This document shows positions 33,582 through 42,729 of a DNA stretch of 60,368 bases, one piece after another. Positions within the stretch are counted from its first letter, which is position 1, and every line of letters begins with the position of its first letter. The position numbers were made by a program, and so were the translations under genes. The notes under the pieces are model-generated. The model made no database searches. It saw only the letters and a program-made list of their open reading frames with translations, and was not told the DNA's origin. Source of the DNA: an uncultured Collinsella sp. (GTDB taxonomy: Bacteria; Actinomycetota; Coriobacteriia; Coriobacteriales; Coriobacteriaceae); NCBI GenBank assembly GCA_934658705.1, contig CAKUHP010000005.1, forward strand, positions 1 to 60,368. The letters are read 5' to 3'.

Positions 33582-34175
33582 ATGAGTCCCATTCAAATCG
33601 CCTTGCTGCTGCTCGCCGTTGCCGGCGTGTGGGCTATCGTTGAACTTGCGCTCACCCTGCGCAAAACCCGCACCGTTGTCGATTCGCTCGACAAGACGGT
33701 GACCGACCTCAACAACACCATTGCCGAGGCGCAGCCCGTGGTGGCAAAGCTCGATGGCGCCGTTGACGAGCTCACGCCGGCGCTTGCTCAGGTTGAGCCG
33801 CTGCTTAAGTCGAGCAAGACTGTCGTCGACGCCCTAACGTCCAACCTCGTTGAGGTTGAGGCGGTCGTTCGCGATATCTCTGAGGTCACGGGCAGCATGG
33901 CCGAGGCCAGCAACGCCGTGTCGAGTGTGACCGATTCTGCTGCCGGCGCCGTGCAAAAGCTTTTAAACAAGGTAAAGGCGCCCGCCGCAGATGCCGAGCG
34001 TAAGCTTGCCGCTGCTGCCGCCGAGGCCGAGCAGCCCACCGAGCGCGTCCTGATCGGCGAGGCCGAGGACGAGGCCGCCGATGGCGCCGAAGATACGAAA
34101 AAACCCGCTACTAAGCCGGCTCAGTACTACACCTACACGCCCGCCGAGACCTCCGAGGAGTCCTGCGATGAGTAG
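33582..34175 (+). CDS. DUF948-type membrane-anchored coiled-coil protein
   Basis: 197 residues. One N-terminal membrane helix (IQIALLLLAVAGVWAIVEL, residues 4-22) followed by a long hydrophilic coiled-coil (VVDSLDKTVTDLNNTIAEA and more), as in DUF948 general-stress proteins, and a charged C-terminal tail. The ATG at 33582 has GGGAGG 5 bp upstream. It overlaps the next gene by 8 nt, so it shares an operon with the RsbW-like and sigma factor genes, suggesting a role in stress response. Confidence 0.78.
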   Translation: MSPIQIALLLLAVAGVWAIVELALTLRKTRTVVDSLDKTVTDLNNTIAEAQPVVAKLDGAVDELTPALAQVEPLLKSSKTVVDALTSNLVEVEAVVRDISEVTGSMAEASNAVSSVTDSAAGAVQKLLNKVKAPAADAERKLAAAAAEAEQPTERVLIGEAEDEAADGAEDTKKPATKPAQYYTYTPAETSEESCDE

Positions 34176-34545
34176 CGAAGCAACCTGCCCCATCACGCTG
34201 ACTGTTGCCGGTGACCCGCGTCTGGCGCGCCTGGTGCGCATGACGGCCGCCAACGTCGGCGCCCTGTGCTCCATGTCCGTCGACCGCATCGAGGACATTC
34301 GCATGGCCGCCGAAGAGGCCTTCATCTTTGGCTGTACGGCTGTTGATTCCGATGACATCACCATTGCATTCGATGTTGACGAGACCCATGTCGGCATGAC
34401 CTTTACGTTCGGCGATCGGGCGACCGTCGATGAGGATGACCAGGCTGCGGTATATGCCGAGCTCATCCTGGCGAGCGTGTGCGATTCCTACGAAAAGACC
34501 GCGTCGCCCCTGACGCTTTCCCTCGACCTCAAGGCGGATATCTAA
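34168..34545 (+). CDS. RsbW-like anti-sigma factor homologue, degenerate ATPase
   Basis: 125 residues that align with the HATPase_c_2 fold of RsbW (VRMTAANVGALCSMS, RIEDIRMAAEEAF) directly before a sigma-B/F type gene, its normal place. The N-box has Glu50 but the key Asn is replaced by Phe54 (EEAFIF for EACTN), and neither the DxGxG nor the GGLGL ATP motifs are seen. It may bind the sigma factor without kinase activity. The ATG at 34168 overlaps the previous stop. Confidence 0.7.
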   Translation: MSSEATCPITLTVAGDPRLARLVRMTAANVGALCSMSVDRIEDIRMAAEEAFIFGCTAVDSDDITIAFDVDETHVGMTFTFGDRATVDEDDQAAVYAELILASVCDSYEKTASPLTLSLDLKADI

Positions 34546-34546
34546 T

Positions 34547-35338
34547 ATGACCGAACGTTCCCGGAGCGGTAAGACCGCTTGGGACAAGGAGAAAACCCGC
34601 GAGCTGTTTCGTCGCTACAAGGAGACCGGTGACCCGGACGCCCGCGAGCAGCTCGTCATGTCCCATATGAACCTGGTAAGGTTTCTTGCCAACAAATTTA
34701 AGAACCGCGGCGAGCCGCTTGACGACCTTATGCAGGTCGGCTACCTGGGCCTGCTCAAGGCTATCGACCGCTTTGACCCCGAGCGCGGCCTCGAGTTCAC
34801 CACGTTTGCCACGCCCACCATACTAGGCGAAATTAAGCGTCACTTCCGCGACAAGGGCTGGAGCGTGCGTGTTCCGCGCCGCTTGCAGGAGCTCTCGGCC
34901 AAGGTCAACCAGGCTACCGATAAGCTCACCAACGAGCTGCAGCGCTCGCCTAAGGTTGAGGAAATCGCCGAATATCTGGACGTGACCGTCGACGAGGTCT
35001 TGGAGGCCATGGAATCGTCTTCGGCCTACACTTCGGTGCCCATCGAGGCTCCTGGCGCATCCGATTCCGACGATGCGCCTTCGATTCTCGACCGCTATGC
35101 CGATGACGATAACGAGCTTGACTTTACCGATGACCGCTTGGTGATCGAGGAAGCTATCCGTGATTTCTCGCCGCGCGAGCGCGAAGTGATCGAGCTGCGT
35201 TTTGTGAAGGGCATGACCCAGATCGAGATCGCCAAGAAGCTGGGCATTTCCCAGGTGCAGGTTTCGCGCCTGCTACGCCGAACGCTTAAAAAGATTCAGG
35301 ACAAGATCGATCCCGACGGAGTGATGATTCGTTCATGA
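34547..35338 (+). CDS. RNA polymerase sigma factor, SigB/SigF/SigG group
   Basis: 263 residues, group 3 sigma-70. Region 2 (LVMSHMNLVRFLANKF, LDDLMQVGYLGLLKAIDRF, FTTFATPTILGEIKRHFRDKGW), region 3 (RVPRRLQELSAKVN) and region 4 (REREVIELRFVKGMTQIEIA, GISQVQVSRLLRR) are all intact. It directs stress or developmental promoters. The RsbW-like gene ends 2 nt before it, and its stop overlaps the AI-2E gene start. No anti-anti-sigma (RsbV) gene is visible. Confidence 0.94.
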   Translation: MTERSRSGKTAWDKEKTRELFRRYKETGDPDAREQLVMSHMNLVRFLANKFKNRGEPLDDLMQVGYLGLLKAIDRFDPERGLEFTTFATPTILGEIKRHFRDKGWSVRVPRRLQELSAKVNQATDKLTNELQRSPKVEEIAEYLDVTVDEVLEAMESSSAYTSVPIEAPGASDSDDAPSILDRYADDDNELDFTDDRLVIEEAIRDFSPREREVIELRFVKGMTQIEIAKKLGISQVQVSRLLRRTLKKIQDKIDPDGVMIRS

Positions 35339-36747
35339 GTGAGCACCCCCAACAAACCGACCGTACACTGCGTGATACCCGTATTTTGACCCTGCGCATA
35401 TGGGCTGTTGTTGGCTGTATTGCGATTGCTGCCGTCATCTTCAACCTCATGGGCATCTTGGCGCCGGTTATTGAGTTTCTGGCCGTTGGCTCCATCATCG
35501 CCTTTGTGATGTCGCCCATTACCAATTGGCTCGAGCATCATGGTGTGAATCGCGGCATCGGTTCGCTCATCGCACTTATTGTGGTCGTTGCCGTGCTCGT
35601 CGGTGTCGTCTGCATCCTGTCGCCGATCTTGTTTGGCCAGATCATGGAGGTCTTGAGCCGTCTGCCTGGGCAGCTTCGTGTTGCGGGCGGCGACCTTAAC
35701 GAAATGATTTCGAACGCCAAGACGCTCAATAACACGCCGCTCAAGGAGTATCTGGACAACAACCTGTCCTCGCTCGTTACCGTGGCGTCGAAATATGTGT
35801 CTCAGATCGCTGCCGAGCTCGGCCGCGGTGTGTTCCCGCTTATCACCAACACGGCTTCGCAGCTGTTCGTGATCTTCCTGGGCCTGGTGCTTGCCTACTG
35901 GATGGCCTGCGACTACCCCCGCATGCACCACGAGATTTGCACCATCATCGGTCAGGAGAAGGAGACCTCGTACCGCTTTGTTGTCGCGATTCTTTCGCGT
36001 TCCGTCGGTGGCTACATGCGCGGTATGGTCGTGACGTCCATTTGCGGTGGCATCTTAGCCTTTATCGGTTTTATGATCATCGGGCACCCGTACGCGGCGC
36101 TCATGGCCATCTTTACCGGCATCATGCACTTGGTCCCGGTTGTCGGTCCCTGGGTGAGTGCTGCGATCGCCACGGTGCTCGGGTTTATGTTCAGCCCGAT
36201 GCTGGCGTTGTGGACGCTCATCGTGACTATGATTGCGCAAAACGTCACCGATAACGTGATTTCTCCCAAGGTCATGCAGAGTTCGGTGCAGGTGCATCCC
36301 ATCATGAGCCTGACGGCGCTCGTCATTGGCTCGGCGCTCATGGGCCCCATCGGCATGATCATCGCCATTCCGCTATGCGCGGCGCTCAAGGGTATCTTCG
36401 TGTATTACTTTGAGAACGAGACCGGCCGCCAGCTCGTTGCCTACGACGGCGCCGTGTTTAAGGGCACGCCGTATCGCGACACCGAGGGCAAACCGGTTGC
36501 CGCCTACGACGCGCTCGGCGACGACACCTTCATCTACGAGTCGGAGCTCATCGGCAACGAGACCGCGCCTGAGGCAAAGGCCATGCCCAAACCCGAGCTC
36601 GATAATCCCTGGATTAAGCTCTCGGGCCTGCAACCCGATGCCACGGGCTTCTTCAAGAATCCCTTCGCCAAGGACGACGATGCCAACACGGAGGACGACA
36701 CCAGCACCGGCATCGACGGCACCATGGACGATTCGGATTCCAAATAG
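35335..36747 (+). CDS. AI-2E family transporter
   Basis: 470 residues with about eight membrane segments and the family's conserved patterns (LFGQIMEVLSRLPGQL, YMRGMVVTSICGGILAFIG, GPIGMIIAIPLCAALKGIF). Proteins of this family export small molecules or act as antiporters; the substrate here is unknown. It has a long acidic C-terminal cytoplasmic tail. The ATG overlaps the sigma factor stop, so the four genes from 33582 form one operon. Confidence 0.9.
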   Translation: MSEHPQQTDRTLRDTRILTLRIWAVVGCIAIAAVIFNLMGILAPVIEFLAVGSIIAFVMSPITNWLEHHGVNRGIGSLIALIVVVAVLVGVVCILSPILFGQIMEVLSRLPGQLRVAGGDLNEMISNAKTLNNTPLKEYLDNNLSSLVTVASKYVSQIAAELGRGVFPLITNTASQLFVIFLGLVLAYWMACDYPRMHHEICTIIGQEKETSYRFVVAILSRSVGGYMRGMVVTSICGGILAFIGFMIIGHPYAALMAIFTGIMHLVPVVGPWVSAAIATVLGFMFSPMLALWTLIVTMIAQNVTDNVISPKVMQSSVQVHPIMSLTALVIGSALMGPIGMIIAIPLCAALKGIFVYYFENETGRQLVAYDGAVFKGTPYRDTEGKPVAAYDALGDDTFIYESELIGNETAPEAKAMPKPELDNPWIKLSGLQPDATGFFKNPFAKDDDANTEDDTSTGIDGTMDDSDSK

Positions 36748-36753
36748 GCCCTG

Positions 36754-36993
36754 TTAGCGTTTCTTGATGTTGTAAATGACAAGAAACACGAGCAAAGCGA
36801 TTGATAAGGGGCCGGCTACATAGAAATAGAGAACGTCAATTGCGCGTAGAGGTCCATAGGTCATATCGCCGGACACTACTGAATACAATACGTAGCCAAA
36901 TGCTGGTTGGTTTGCGTACCAGCGGGAGAAGGCCAAGAGGGCTAAAAGTGCTACCACCAGAAGTGTGTTCAGGACAAATCGTTTGCTTTTCAT
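36754..36993 (-). CDS. Small two-helix membrane protein, unknown
   Basis: 79 residues. Two hydrophobic stretches (about 8-22, VVALLALLAF, and 58-74, GPLSIALLVFLVIY) and a basic C-terminus (YNIKKR). No recognised family. A good Shine-Dalgarno (AAGGAG, 6 bp before the ATG) on the minus strand supports it as a real gene. It converges on the AI-2E gene with only 6 bp between the stops. Confidence 0.65.
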   Translation of the reverse strand: MKSKRFVLNTLLVVALLALLAFSRWYANQPAFGYVLYSVVSGDMTYGPLRAIDVLYFYVAGPLSIALLVFLVIYNIKKR

Positions 36994-37088
36994 CGATTGC
37001 TCCTTCCGGGTGCTCTTGTATGTAATTCTACAACAGCCATTTCTTTTTCAAAGAATATGACTGTCCTAAATAACGTGCACTTTCGCTG

Positions 37089-37118
37089 GAGGGTCGCTGT
37101 TTGGCGGCCCTCTTTTTT
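37089..37118 (+). terminator. Terminator upstream of alaS
   Basis: GAGGGTCGC (37089-37097) pairs with GCGGCCCTC (37104-37112) and is followed by six T (37113-37118). No T-box or other riboswitch motif precedes it. The alaS promoter starts inside its T run. Confidence 0.8.
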
Positions 37119-37144
37119 GCACTTGCGCGGTGGGATGGTAATAT
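37117..37144 (+). promoter_or_regulatory. Promoter of alaS
   Basis: TTGCAC (37117-37122), a 16-bp spacer and TAATAT (37139-37144), close to the sigma-70 consensus, about 45 bp before the start codon. Confidence 0.7.
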
Positions 37145-37190
37145 CGTTACGTTTGAACTGTTTCGATATGAAACCGAGGAGATTCCCTCT

Positions 37191-39848
37191 ATGAGTGCTG
37201 ACTACCCGTCAATGACTACGGCCGAGATCCGCTCCAAGTTCCTCAACTTCTTTGAGGAGCGCGGTCTTAAGCTTTATCCTTCTTCGTCCCTCGTTCCCGA
37301 CGATCCTTCGCTGCTGCTTGCCAACGCCGGCATGAACCAGTTTAAGGAGTACTACCAGGGCAAGAAGACCATGAAGGAGATCGGCGCGATCTCCTGCCAG
37401 AAGTGCGTCCGCACCAACGACATCGACTGCATCGGCGAGGATGGCCGTCACCTGTCCTTCTTCGAGATGCTCGGCGACTTCTCCTTTGGCGGCGTCTCCA
37501 AGCAGCAGGCCTGCGCTTGGGCCTTTGAGCTCATCACCAAGGAGTTCAAGCTGCCGCTCGACCGCCTGTACTTTACCGTCTTTACCGAGGATGACGAGAC
37601 CCACGACGTGTGGCGCTCTCTGGGCGTTGCCGAGGATCACATCTCTCGCTTGGGCGAGGACGACAACTTCTGGGCCGCTGGTCCCACTGGCCCCTGCGGT
37701 CCGTGCTCCGAGATCTACTTTGACATGGGCGAGGAGGTCGGCTGCGGCAGCCCCGACTGCAAGCCCGGCTGCGACTGCGACCGCTTCCTTGAGTTCTGGA
37801 ACCTCGTGTTCACCCAGTACGACCGCCAGGAGGACGGCTCCATGCCGGAGCTGCCGCACCGCAACCTCGATACGGGCATGGGCCTGGAGCGCATGGCCGC
37901 CATCATGCAGCACAAGACTGCCAACTACGACGGCGATCTGATGCAGCACCTCATTAAGCTGGGCGAGGAGATTAGCGGCAAGACCTATGACGCCGATGAT
38001 TACTCCGGTGCCAGCCGCTCCCTTCGCATCATTGCCGACCACTCCCGCGCCGTCGACTTCATGATCTCCGACGGCATTCTGCCCGGTAACGAGGGCCGCG
38101 AGTACGTCCTGCGCCGCCTGCTCCGCCGCGCCGTGTTCCACGGTCGCCTGCTGGGTATCGAGGGCGCCTTCCTGACCAAGTTCATCGACGAGGTCAACGC
38201 TCAGATGGGCGAGGCCTACCCCGAGCTGCTCAAGAACGTCGCTCTCGTCAAGGGTATCGTCGCCTCCGAGGAGGAGCGCTTCTCCACGACGCTCGACAAT
38301 GGCCGCGTCTACCTGGACGAGGCTCTGGCAATGCTTGCCGAGGGTGCTGTCCTTCCGGGAGATGTTGCCTTTAAGCTGCACGATACCTTTGGTTTCCCCA
38401 TCGATCTGACCGTCGAGATTGCCGGCGCCGCTGGCCACGACGTCGACATGGACGGCTTCACGGCCTGCATGGAGGACCAGAAGGCTCGCGCCCGCGCCAA
38501 CGCCAAGGGTGATGCCTGGGGCAGCTTCAACGACGTGTGGGTCGAGCTTTCCGATAAGGTCGCCGCGACCGAGTTCGACGGCTATGACAACGATGTGATC
38601 GAGGGCGCCAAGGTTGTCGCCATCGTGCGCAACGGCGAGTCCGTCGAGTCCGCTGCCGCCGGCGAGGACGTCGAGGTCGTGCTTGACCGCACCCCGTTCT
38701 ATGCCGAGATGGGTGGCCAGCAGGGCGACGCCGGCGAGCTTTCCGCCGAGGGCGTTGTGCTGACCGTTTCCGACACTAAGAACCACAACGGCCTGTATGC
38801 GCATGTCGCACACGTTGCCGAGGGCACGCTGACCGTCGGTGCTGCTGTGACCGCCGCGCTCGACGCCGAGCGCCGTGGCTTCCTGCGCCGCAACCACACC
38901 GCTACGCACCTGCTCGACGCCGCCCTTAAGCAGGTCCTGGGCGAGCATGTCTCCCAGGCCGGCTCGCTGGTGACGCCCGAGCACCTGCGCTTTGACTTCA
39001 CGCACTTCGAGGCCCTGTCCTCCGAGCAGCTCAAGGCTGTCGAGGACCTGGTCAACCAGCAGATCTTCGCTTCCAAGCCGGTCGTGACCCGCGTCATGGG
39101 CATCGACGAGGCCAAGGCCGCCGGCGCTGTCGCCCTGTTTGGCGAGAAGTACGGCGACGTCGTCCGCGTCGTCTCCGTGGGCGCCGAGGACCAGCCGTTC
39201 TCCCGCGAGCTCTGCGGTGGTACGCATGCCGCCAACACCGCCGAGATCGGCCTGTTCAAGATCATTTCCGAGTCCTCCACGGGCTCGAACGTCCGCCGTA
39301 TCGAGGCCGTGACCTCCAAGGGCGCGCTCGACTACATGGCCGACCGCCTGGCTCTCGTTGACGCCGCCGCCGCTGCGCTCAAGTGCCGCGTCGACGAGGT
39401 CCCCGCCCGCGTTGAGAACCTGCAGGCCGAGCTGCGCGAGACTTCCAACAAGCTCAAGAAGGCGCTCACCGGTGGCTCTTCCGACGCCATCTCCAGCGCT
39501 ATCGAGGGTGCCGTCGAGCTCGACGGCTATAAGCTGGTTGTCGCTGAGCTTCAGGGCCTCGAGGCCGCCGACCTGCGCAATGTTTGGGATACCGTGCACC
39601 AGAAGGTCGCCGGCCCCGTTGCCTGTGTCGTCGCCAGCGTGACCGAGAAGGGCACCCCGGCCCTGCTCGCCGCCGGTTCCGATGACGCCGTCAAGGCCGG
39701 TTTTCACGCCGGTAACGTGATCAAGCAGATCGCGGGCCTGGTCGACGGTCGCGGTGGCGGTCGTCCCAACATGGCCCAGGCTGGTGGCAAGAACGCTGCC
39801 GGTATCGCCGATGCCCTCGCGGCCGCCAAGACCGCGCTCGGCGCCTAA
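37191..39848 (+). CDS. alaS: Alanyl-tRNA synthetase
   Basis: 885 residues, class II. The catalytic core starts MTTAEIRSKFLNFFEERG; a Cys-rich insertion (GCGSPDCKPGCDCDRF) is common in the AlaRS of many bacteria. The editing domain has NHTATHLLDAAL and CGGTH, the zinc site, and the C-Ala domain ends with the GGGRPNMAQAGG motif. Start: ATG 37191 with GAGGAG 9 bp upstream; ATG 37212 would be an alternative without a site. Expressed from the promoter at 37117. Confidence 0.97.
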   Translation: MSADYPSMTTAEIRSKFLNFFEERGLKLYPSSSLVPDDPSLLLANAGMNQFKEYYQGKKTMKEIGAISCQKCVRTNDIDCIGEDGRHLSFFEMLGDFSFGGVSKQQACAWAFELITKEFKLPLDRLYFTVFTEDDETHDVWRSLGVAEDHISRLGEDDNFWAAGPTGPCGPCSEIYFDMGEEVGCGSPDCKPGCDCDRFLEFWNLVFTQYDRQEDGSMPELPHRNLDTGMGLERMAAIMQHKTANYDGDLMQHLIKLGEEISGKTYDADDYSGASRSLRIIADHSRAVDFMISDGILPGNEGREYVLRRLLRRAVFHGRLLGIEGAFLTKFIDEVNAQMGEAYPELLKNVALVKGIVASEEERFSTTLDNGRVYLDEALAMLAEGAVLPGDVAFKLHDTFGFPIDLTVEIAGAAGHDVDMDGFTACMEDQKARARANAKGDAWGSFNDVWVELSDKVAATEFDGYDNDVIEGAKVVAIVRNGESVESAAAGEDVEVVLDRTPFYAEMGGQQGDAGELSAEGVVLTVSDTKNHNGLYAHVAHVAEGTLTVGAAVTAALDAERRGFLRRNHTATHLLDAALKQVLGEHVSQAGSLVTPEHLRFDFTHFEALSSEQLKAVEDLVNQQIFASKPVVTRVMGIDEAKAAGAVALFGEKYGDVVRVVSVGAEDQPFSRELCGGTHAANTAEIGLFKIISESSTGSNVRRIEAVTSKGALDYMADRLALVDAAAAALKCRVDEVPARVENLQAELRETSNKLKKALTGGSSDAISSAIEGAVELDGYKLVVAELQGLEAADLRNVWDTVHQKVAGPVACVVASVTEKGTPALLAAGSDDAVKAGFHAGNVIKQIAGLVDGRGGGRPNMAQAGGKNAAGIADALAAAKTALGA

Positions 39849-39865
39849 GAACCTAAGAAGTCGCT

Positions 39866-40294
39866 GTGGTCGCGCTCGCACTGGACATAGGGGAGACCAG
39901 GATTGGCATCGCCGTCTCGAGCCGTGATGGCAAGATGGCGATGCCTGTCAAGGTGCTCCCCGCTGCCGAGGTCACCGGTATGGCCAAAACGTTCCGTTAC
40001 CTGGTTGAGGACTATGAGCCCGAAATCCTGGTGAGCGGACGTCCCCTGACCATGGCCGGTGAGCCCGGTCCCCAGGCCGAGCGCGTCGCCGCCGTGGCAC
40101 AAAAGATTGCCGACGAGCTCGATCTTCCACTGGAGCTTGAGGACGAGCGCCTATCCTCGCAAGAGGCCAAGCGTATCCTGCGTGAGCAGGGACTCAACGA
40201 AAAGCAGATGAGGGGCAAGATTGATATGATCGCCGCCAGCCTGTTTTTGCAGACGTGGCTCGATCGTAAAAACGAGGAGGTCCAGCATGCCTAG
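39866..40294 (+). CDS. ruvX: Putative pre-16S rRNA nuclease / Holliday junction resolvase RuvX (YqgF)
   Basis: 142 residues, RNase H-like fold. Motifs LALDIGETRIG, LVSGRPLTMAGEPGPQA, EDERLSSQEAKR and IDMIAASLFLQTWL contain the family's catalytic acidic residues. It processes the 5' end of 16S rRNA or acts on DNA junctions. Start: GTG at 39866, 18 bp after the alaS stop, with AAGAAG upstream. The alaS-ruvX-mltG order is common; mltG overlaps its stop. Confidence 0.92.
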   Translation: MVALALDIGETRIGIAVSSRDGKMAMPVKVLPAAEVTGMAKTFRYLVEDYEPEILVSGRPLTMAGEPGPQAERVAAVAQKIADELDLPLELEDERLSSQEAKRILREQGLNEKQMRGKIDMIAASLFLQTWLDRKNEEVQHA

Positions 40295-41687
40295 CGCTTC
40301 CGATCCGCGCCAGCCAAATCGTACACGGCAGCCTGCGCCGCGTCCTGCCCAGCCTGGTCAGCGCCCGGTGCAACCGACGCAACGCGCGACTCAGCCCTCC
40401 TCGGTCCCCGCTCAGCCTGTCCAGCGTAGGGCCCAACAGCCTACCCAGCGCGTAGCTCAGCAGCCCGCTGCCCGTACGGCGCAGCCCGCGGGCGGCACGC
40501 GCTTTAAGCAGCAGACTCCTACGCAGCGCACACAGGCGCAGGCCTCGCAGCCTCGCTCCCATGCCCATCGCGTTCATGGTTCGCACGGCGTTGCTCCGGC
40601 AACGCGCTCGAGTTACAGCACCCATGCCCGCCGCGGTGCGCAAAAGAAAAGCTCCCCGGTGCCCATGATTATCGGTGGCGTCTTCGCCGTGCTCGCGCTT
40701 GTCGCGATCGTCTTTTTTGTCGTGCCGGCCGTCAAGGGCTTCTTTACCGGTGGGGACGCGAACGTCACGGCTGGCCAGCAGGTCACCATTACGATTCCCG
40801 ATGGTGCCTCGGGTGATACGATCGCCTCGATTCTCTCCGAGAACCATATCGTCGAGAATCCTAAGGACTACTACGCGGCGGTCAAAAAACTCAACGCCGA
40901 TATGTCGCTCAAGCCTGGCACCTACTCGTTTACCACGCTCATGGATGCGACAAAGGTCGTGCAGCAGCTTATGGAGGGCCCCAATGCCGGCTCCGATGCC
41001 CTCACGATTCCTGAGGGTCTGACGGTCGACCAGATCGCCGACCGCGTGGCCGCGGCATATGACGGTATCTCCAAGGAAGATTTCCTTAACCAGGCAAAGG
41101 CTTCCTATTACATCAACGATTATCCGTTCCTGGCGGGCGCCGGCAACGACTCGCTCGAGGGCTTTTTGTTCCCCAAGACTTACTCGCTGGGCAAGGACCC
41201 GTCTGTAGACGACGTGATTCGCGCCATGCTCGATCAGTTTAAGGCCGAGTACAAGTCGCTCGACTTTGCCGGCTGCGAGGCCAAAATCAAGGAGCGCTAC
41301 GGCGTGGAGATGTCGGACTACGACATCGTCAATCTTGCCTCTATCGTTGAGCGCGAGGGCCTTAACGCCGATCAGCGCGCGCACGTGGCCTCGGTATTCT
41401 ATAACCGCCTGGCCGGCAAGCTCGATGGTCTGCGTTATCTCAACAGCGATGCGACCATGATGTATGTCACCGGTGGCGAGGTTACCGCCGATGACCTGCA
41501 GAGCGATAGCCCCTACAACACCTACAAGCACGAGGGCCTTCCGCCCACGCCCATCTGCTCTCCGTCGCTCGAGGCGCTCAAGGCCACCCTTGAGCCGACC
41601 GACTCCGATGACCTGTATTTCTACATTACGCAGGACGAGGAGTACTTCTCGAAGACCTACGAAGAGCACCAACAGTCTTGGAATTGA
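40287..41687 (+). CDS. mltG: Endolytic peptidoglycan transglycosylase MltG
   Basis: 466 residues. A Pro/Gln/Arg-rich cytoplasmic N-terminus (residues 1-125), one membrane helix (about 129-150), a LysM-like region (QQVTITIPDGASGDTIASIL) and the YceG domain with the catalytic Glu in SIVEREGLNADQ. It trims nascent glycan strands, setting their length. The N-terminal extension with TQR/AQP repeats is longer than in many MltG. Start ATG 40287 overlaps the ruvX stop. Confidence 0.93.
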   Translation: MPSASDPRQPNRTRQPAPRPAQPGQRPVQPTQRATQPSSVPAQPVQRRAQQPTQRVAQQPAARTAQPAGGTRFKQQTPTQRTQAQASQPRSHAHRVHGSHGVAPATRSSYSTHARRGAQKKSSPVPMIIGGVFAVLALVAIVFFVVPAVKGFFTGGDANVTAGQQVTITIPDGASGDTIASILSENHIVENPKDYYAAVKKLNADMSLKPGTYSFTTLMDATKVVQQLMEGPNAGSDALTIPEGLTVDQIADRVAAAYDGISKEDFLNQAKASYYINDYPFLAGAGNDSLEGFLFPKTYSLGKDPSVDDVIRAMLDQFKAEYKSLDFAGCEAKIKERYGVEMSDYDIVNLASIVEREGLNADQRAHVASVFYNRLAGKLDGLRYLNSDATMMYVTGGEVTADDLQSDSPYNTYKHEGLPPTPICSPSLEALKATLEPTDSDDLYFYITQDEEYFSKTYEEHQQSWN

Positions 41688-41689
41688 TC

Positions 41690-42187
41690 ATGAGGATTTT
41701 TAGCCCCAAACGATATGTTGCCTCGGTCGACCGCATCGACCTCGATACCCTGTGGGCCGACGGTAAGCGAGCCATTCTGCTCGATCGCGACAACACCCTG
41801 GTGCCGCGCGATACCGAGCAGGTTCCCGCCGCGGTTTCCGCCTGGCTCGAAGCCGCCCATGCCAAGGGCTTTAAGCTGTGCATGGTGTCCAATAACTGGC
41901 ATCGCGACCAGGTTATGGCGTCGGCGCGCGAGCTGGGGCTCGAGGCCATCAGTCACGCCATGAAGCCGGCGCCGTTTGCCCTGAAGGCAGGCCTTAAGCG
42001 CCTGGGCGCCACGGCCGATGAGGCCGTGCTGATCGGCGACCAGCTCTACACGGACGTTTGGAGCGGCAATTTCGCCGGCGTCGACACCATCCTGGTCAAG
42101 CCGCAGGCCACCCAGGACCTGTGGTACACGCAGATCTTCCGTATCTTTGAGCGCCGGGCTCTGCGCGACCTTCCCTGCGAGGAATAG
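41690..42187 (+). CDS. YqeG family HAD-IIIA phosphatase
   Basis: 165 residues. HAD motif I is ILLDRDNTLVP and later motifs are VSNNWHR and LIGDQLYTDVWSGN, as in the YqeG/PGP (GEP4-like) family. Phosphatidylglycerophosphate phosphatase activity is known in relatives but not shown for YqeG. The ATG at 41690 follows the mltG stop by 2 nt without a Shine-Dalgarno, so it is probably coupled. The mltG-yqeG-aroK order suggests one operon. Confidence 0.87.
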   Translation: MRIFSPKRYVASVDRIDLDTLWADGKRAILLDRDNTLVPRDTEQVPAAVSAWLEAAHAKGFKLCMVSNNWHRDQVMASARELGLEAISHAMKPAPFALKAGLKRLGATADEAVLIGDQLYTDVWSGNFAGVDTILVKPQATQDLWYTQIFRIFERRALRDLPCEE

Positions 42188-42195
42188 GTCTCGTT

Positions 42196-42729
42196 ATGTC
42201 TCAGCACATCAAACACGGCTGCGACCATATCTTCTTTATCGGCTTTTTGGGCGCGGGCAAATCGACGCTTGCGCGCAACGTCGGCACCATGTTTAAGCGT
42301 CGATTCATCGATACCGACCGTCTGGTCGTGCGCCGGTGCGGCAAGTCGGTAACCGAGATATTTGAGACCGAGGGCGAGGACCGTTTCCGCGAGCTCGAGA
42401 CCTCGGCACTCCGCTCGCTCCAAAGTGAGCGCAGCCTGCTGGTTTCGTGCGGGGGCGGCATCGTCGAGACGCCGGTGAACATTGAGCTGATGCACAAGAT
42501 GGGTACGTGCGTGTATCTCGAAGGCGACTTTGAGGACTCGATGCGCCAGATTCGCCGCTCCGATACGCGGCCCGATTTCCGCTCGCCCGAGCATGCGGCG
42601 CGCCTGTTTGAGCACCGCCGTCCGCTGTATCGCCAGGCCGCCGACCTTACCCTTGATATTCGTAATAAGTCCTTCGAGGACGTTTCCTACCTTTGTGCCG
42701 AGATGCTTTTGGAGCGTGGATTGCTATGA
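42196..42729 (+). CDS. aroK: Shikimate kinase
   Basis: 177 residues. P-loop FIGFLGAGKST, FIDTDRLV, the shikimate-binding FRELE and SCGGGIVETP, and the lid region RRSDTRPDF are present. It phosphorylates shikimate with ATP. The aroB-like gene overlaps its stop. In actinobacteria aroC-aroK-aroB-aroQ-pepP-efp is a common cluster; here aroC and aroQ are missing. The enzyme itself looks intact. Confidence 0.9.
   Translation: MSQHIKHGCDHIFFIGFLGAGKSTLARNVGTMFKRRFIDTDRLVVRRCGKSVTEIFETEGEDRFRELETSALRSLQSERSLLVSCGGGIVETPVNIELMHKMGTCVYLEGDFEDSMRQIRRSDTRPDFRSPEHAARLFEHRRPLYRQAADLTLDIRNKSFEDVSYLCAEMLLERGLL

Noticed and set aside
36994..37090. T-box leader for alaS
   Set aside because: No stem I, specifier or TGG bulge motif; the short gap holds only a terminator hairpin.
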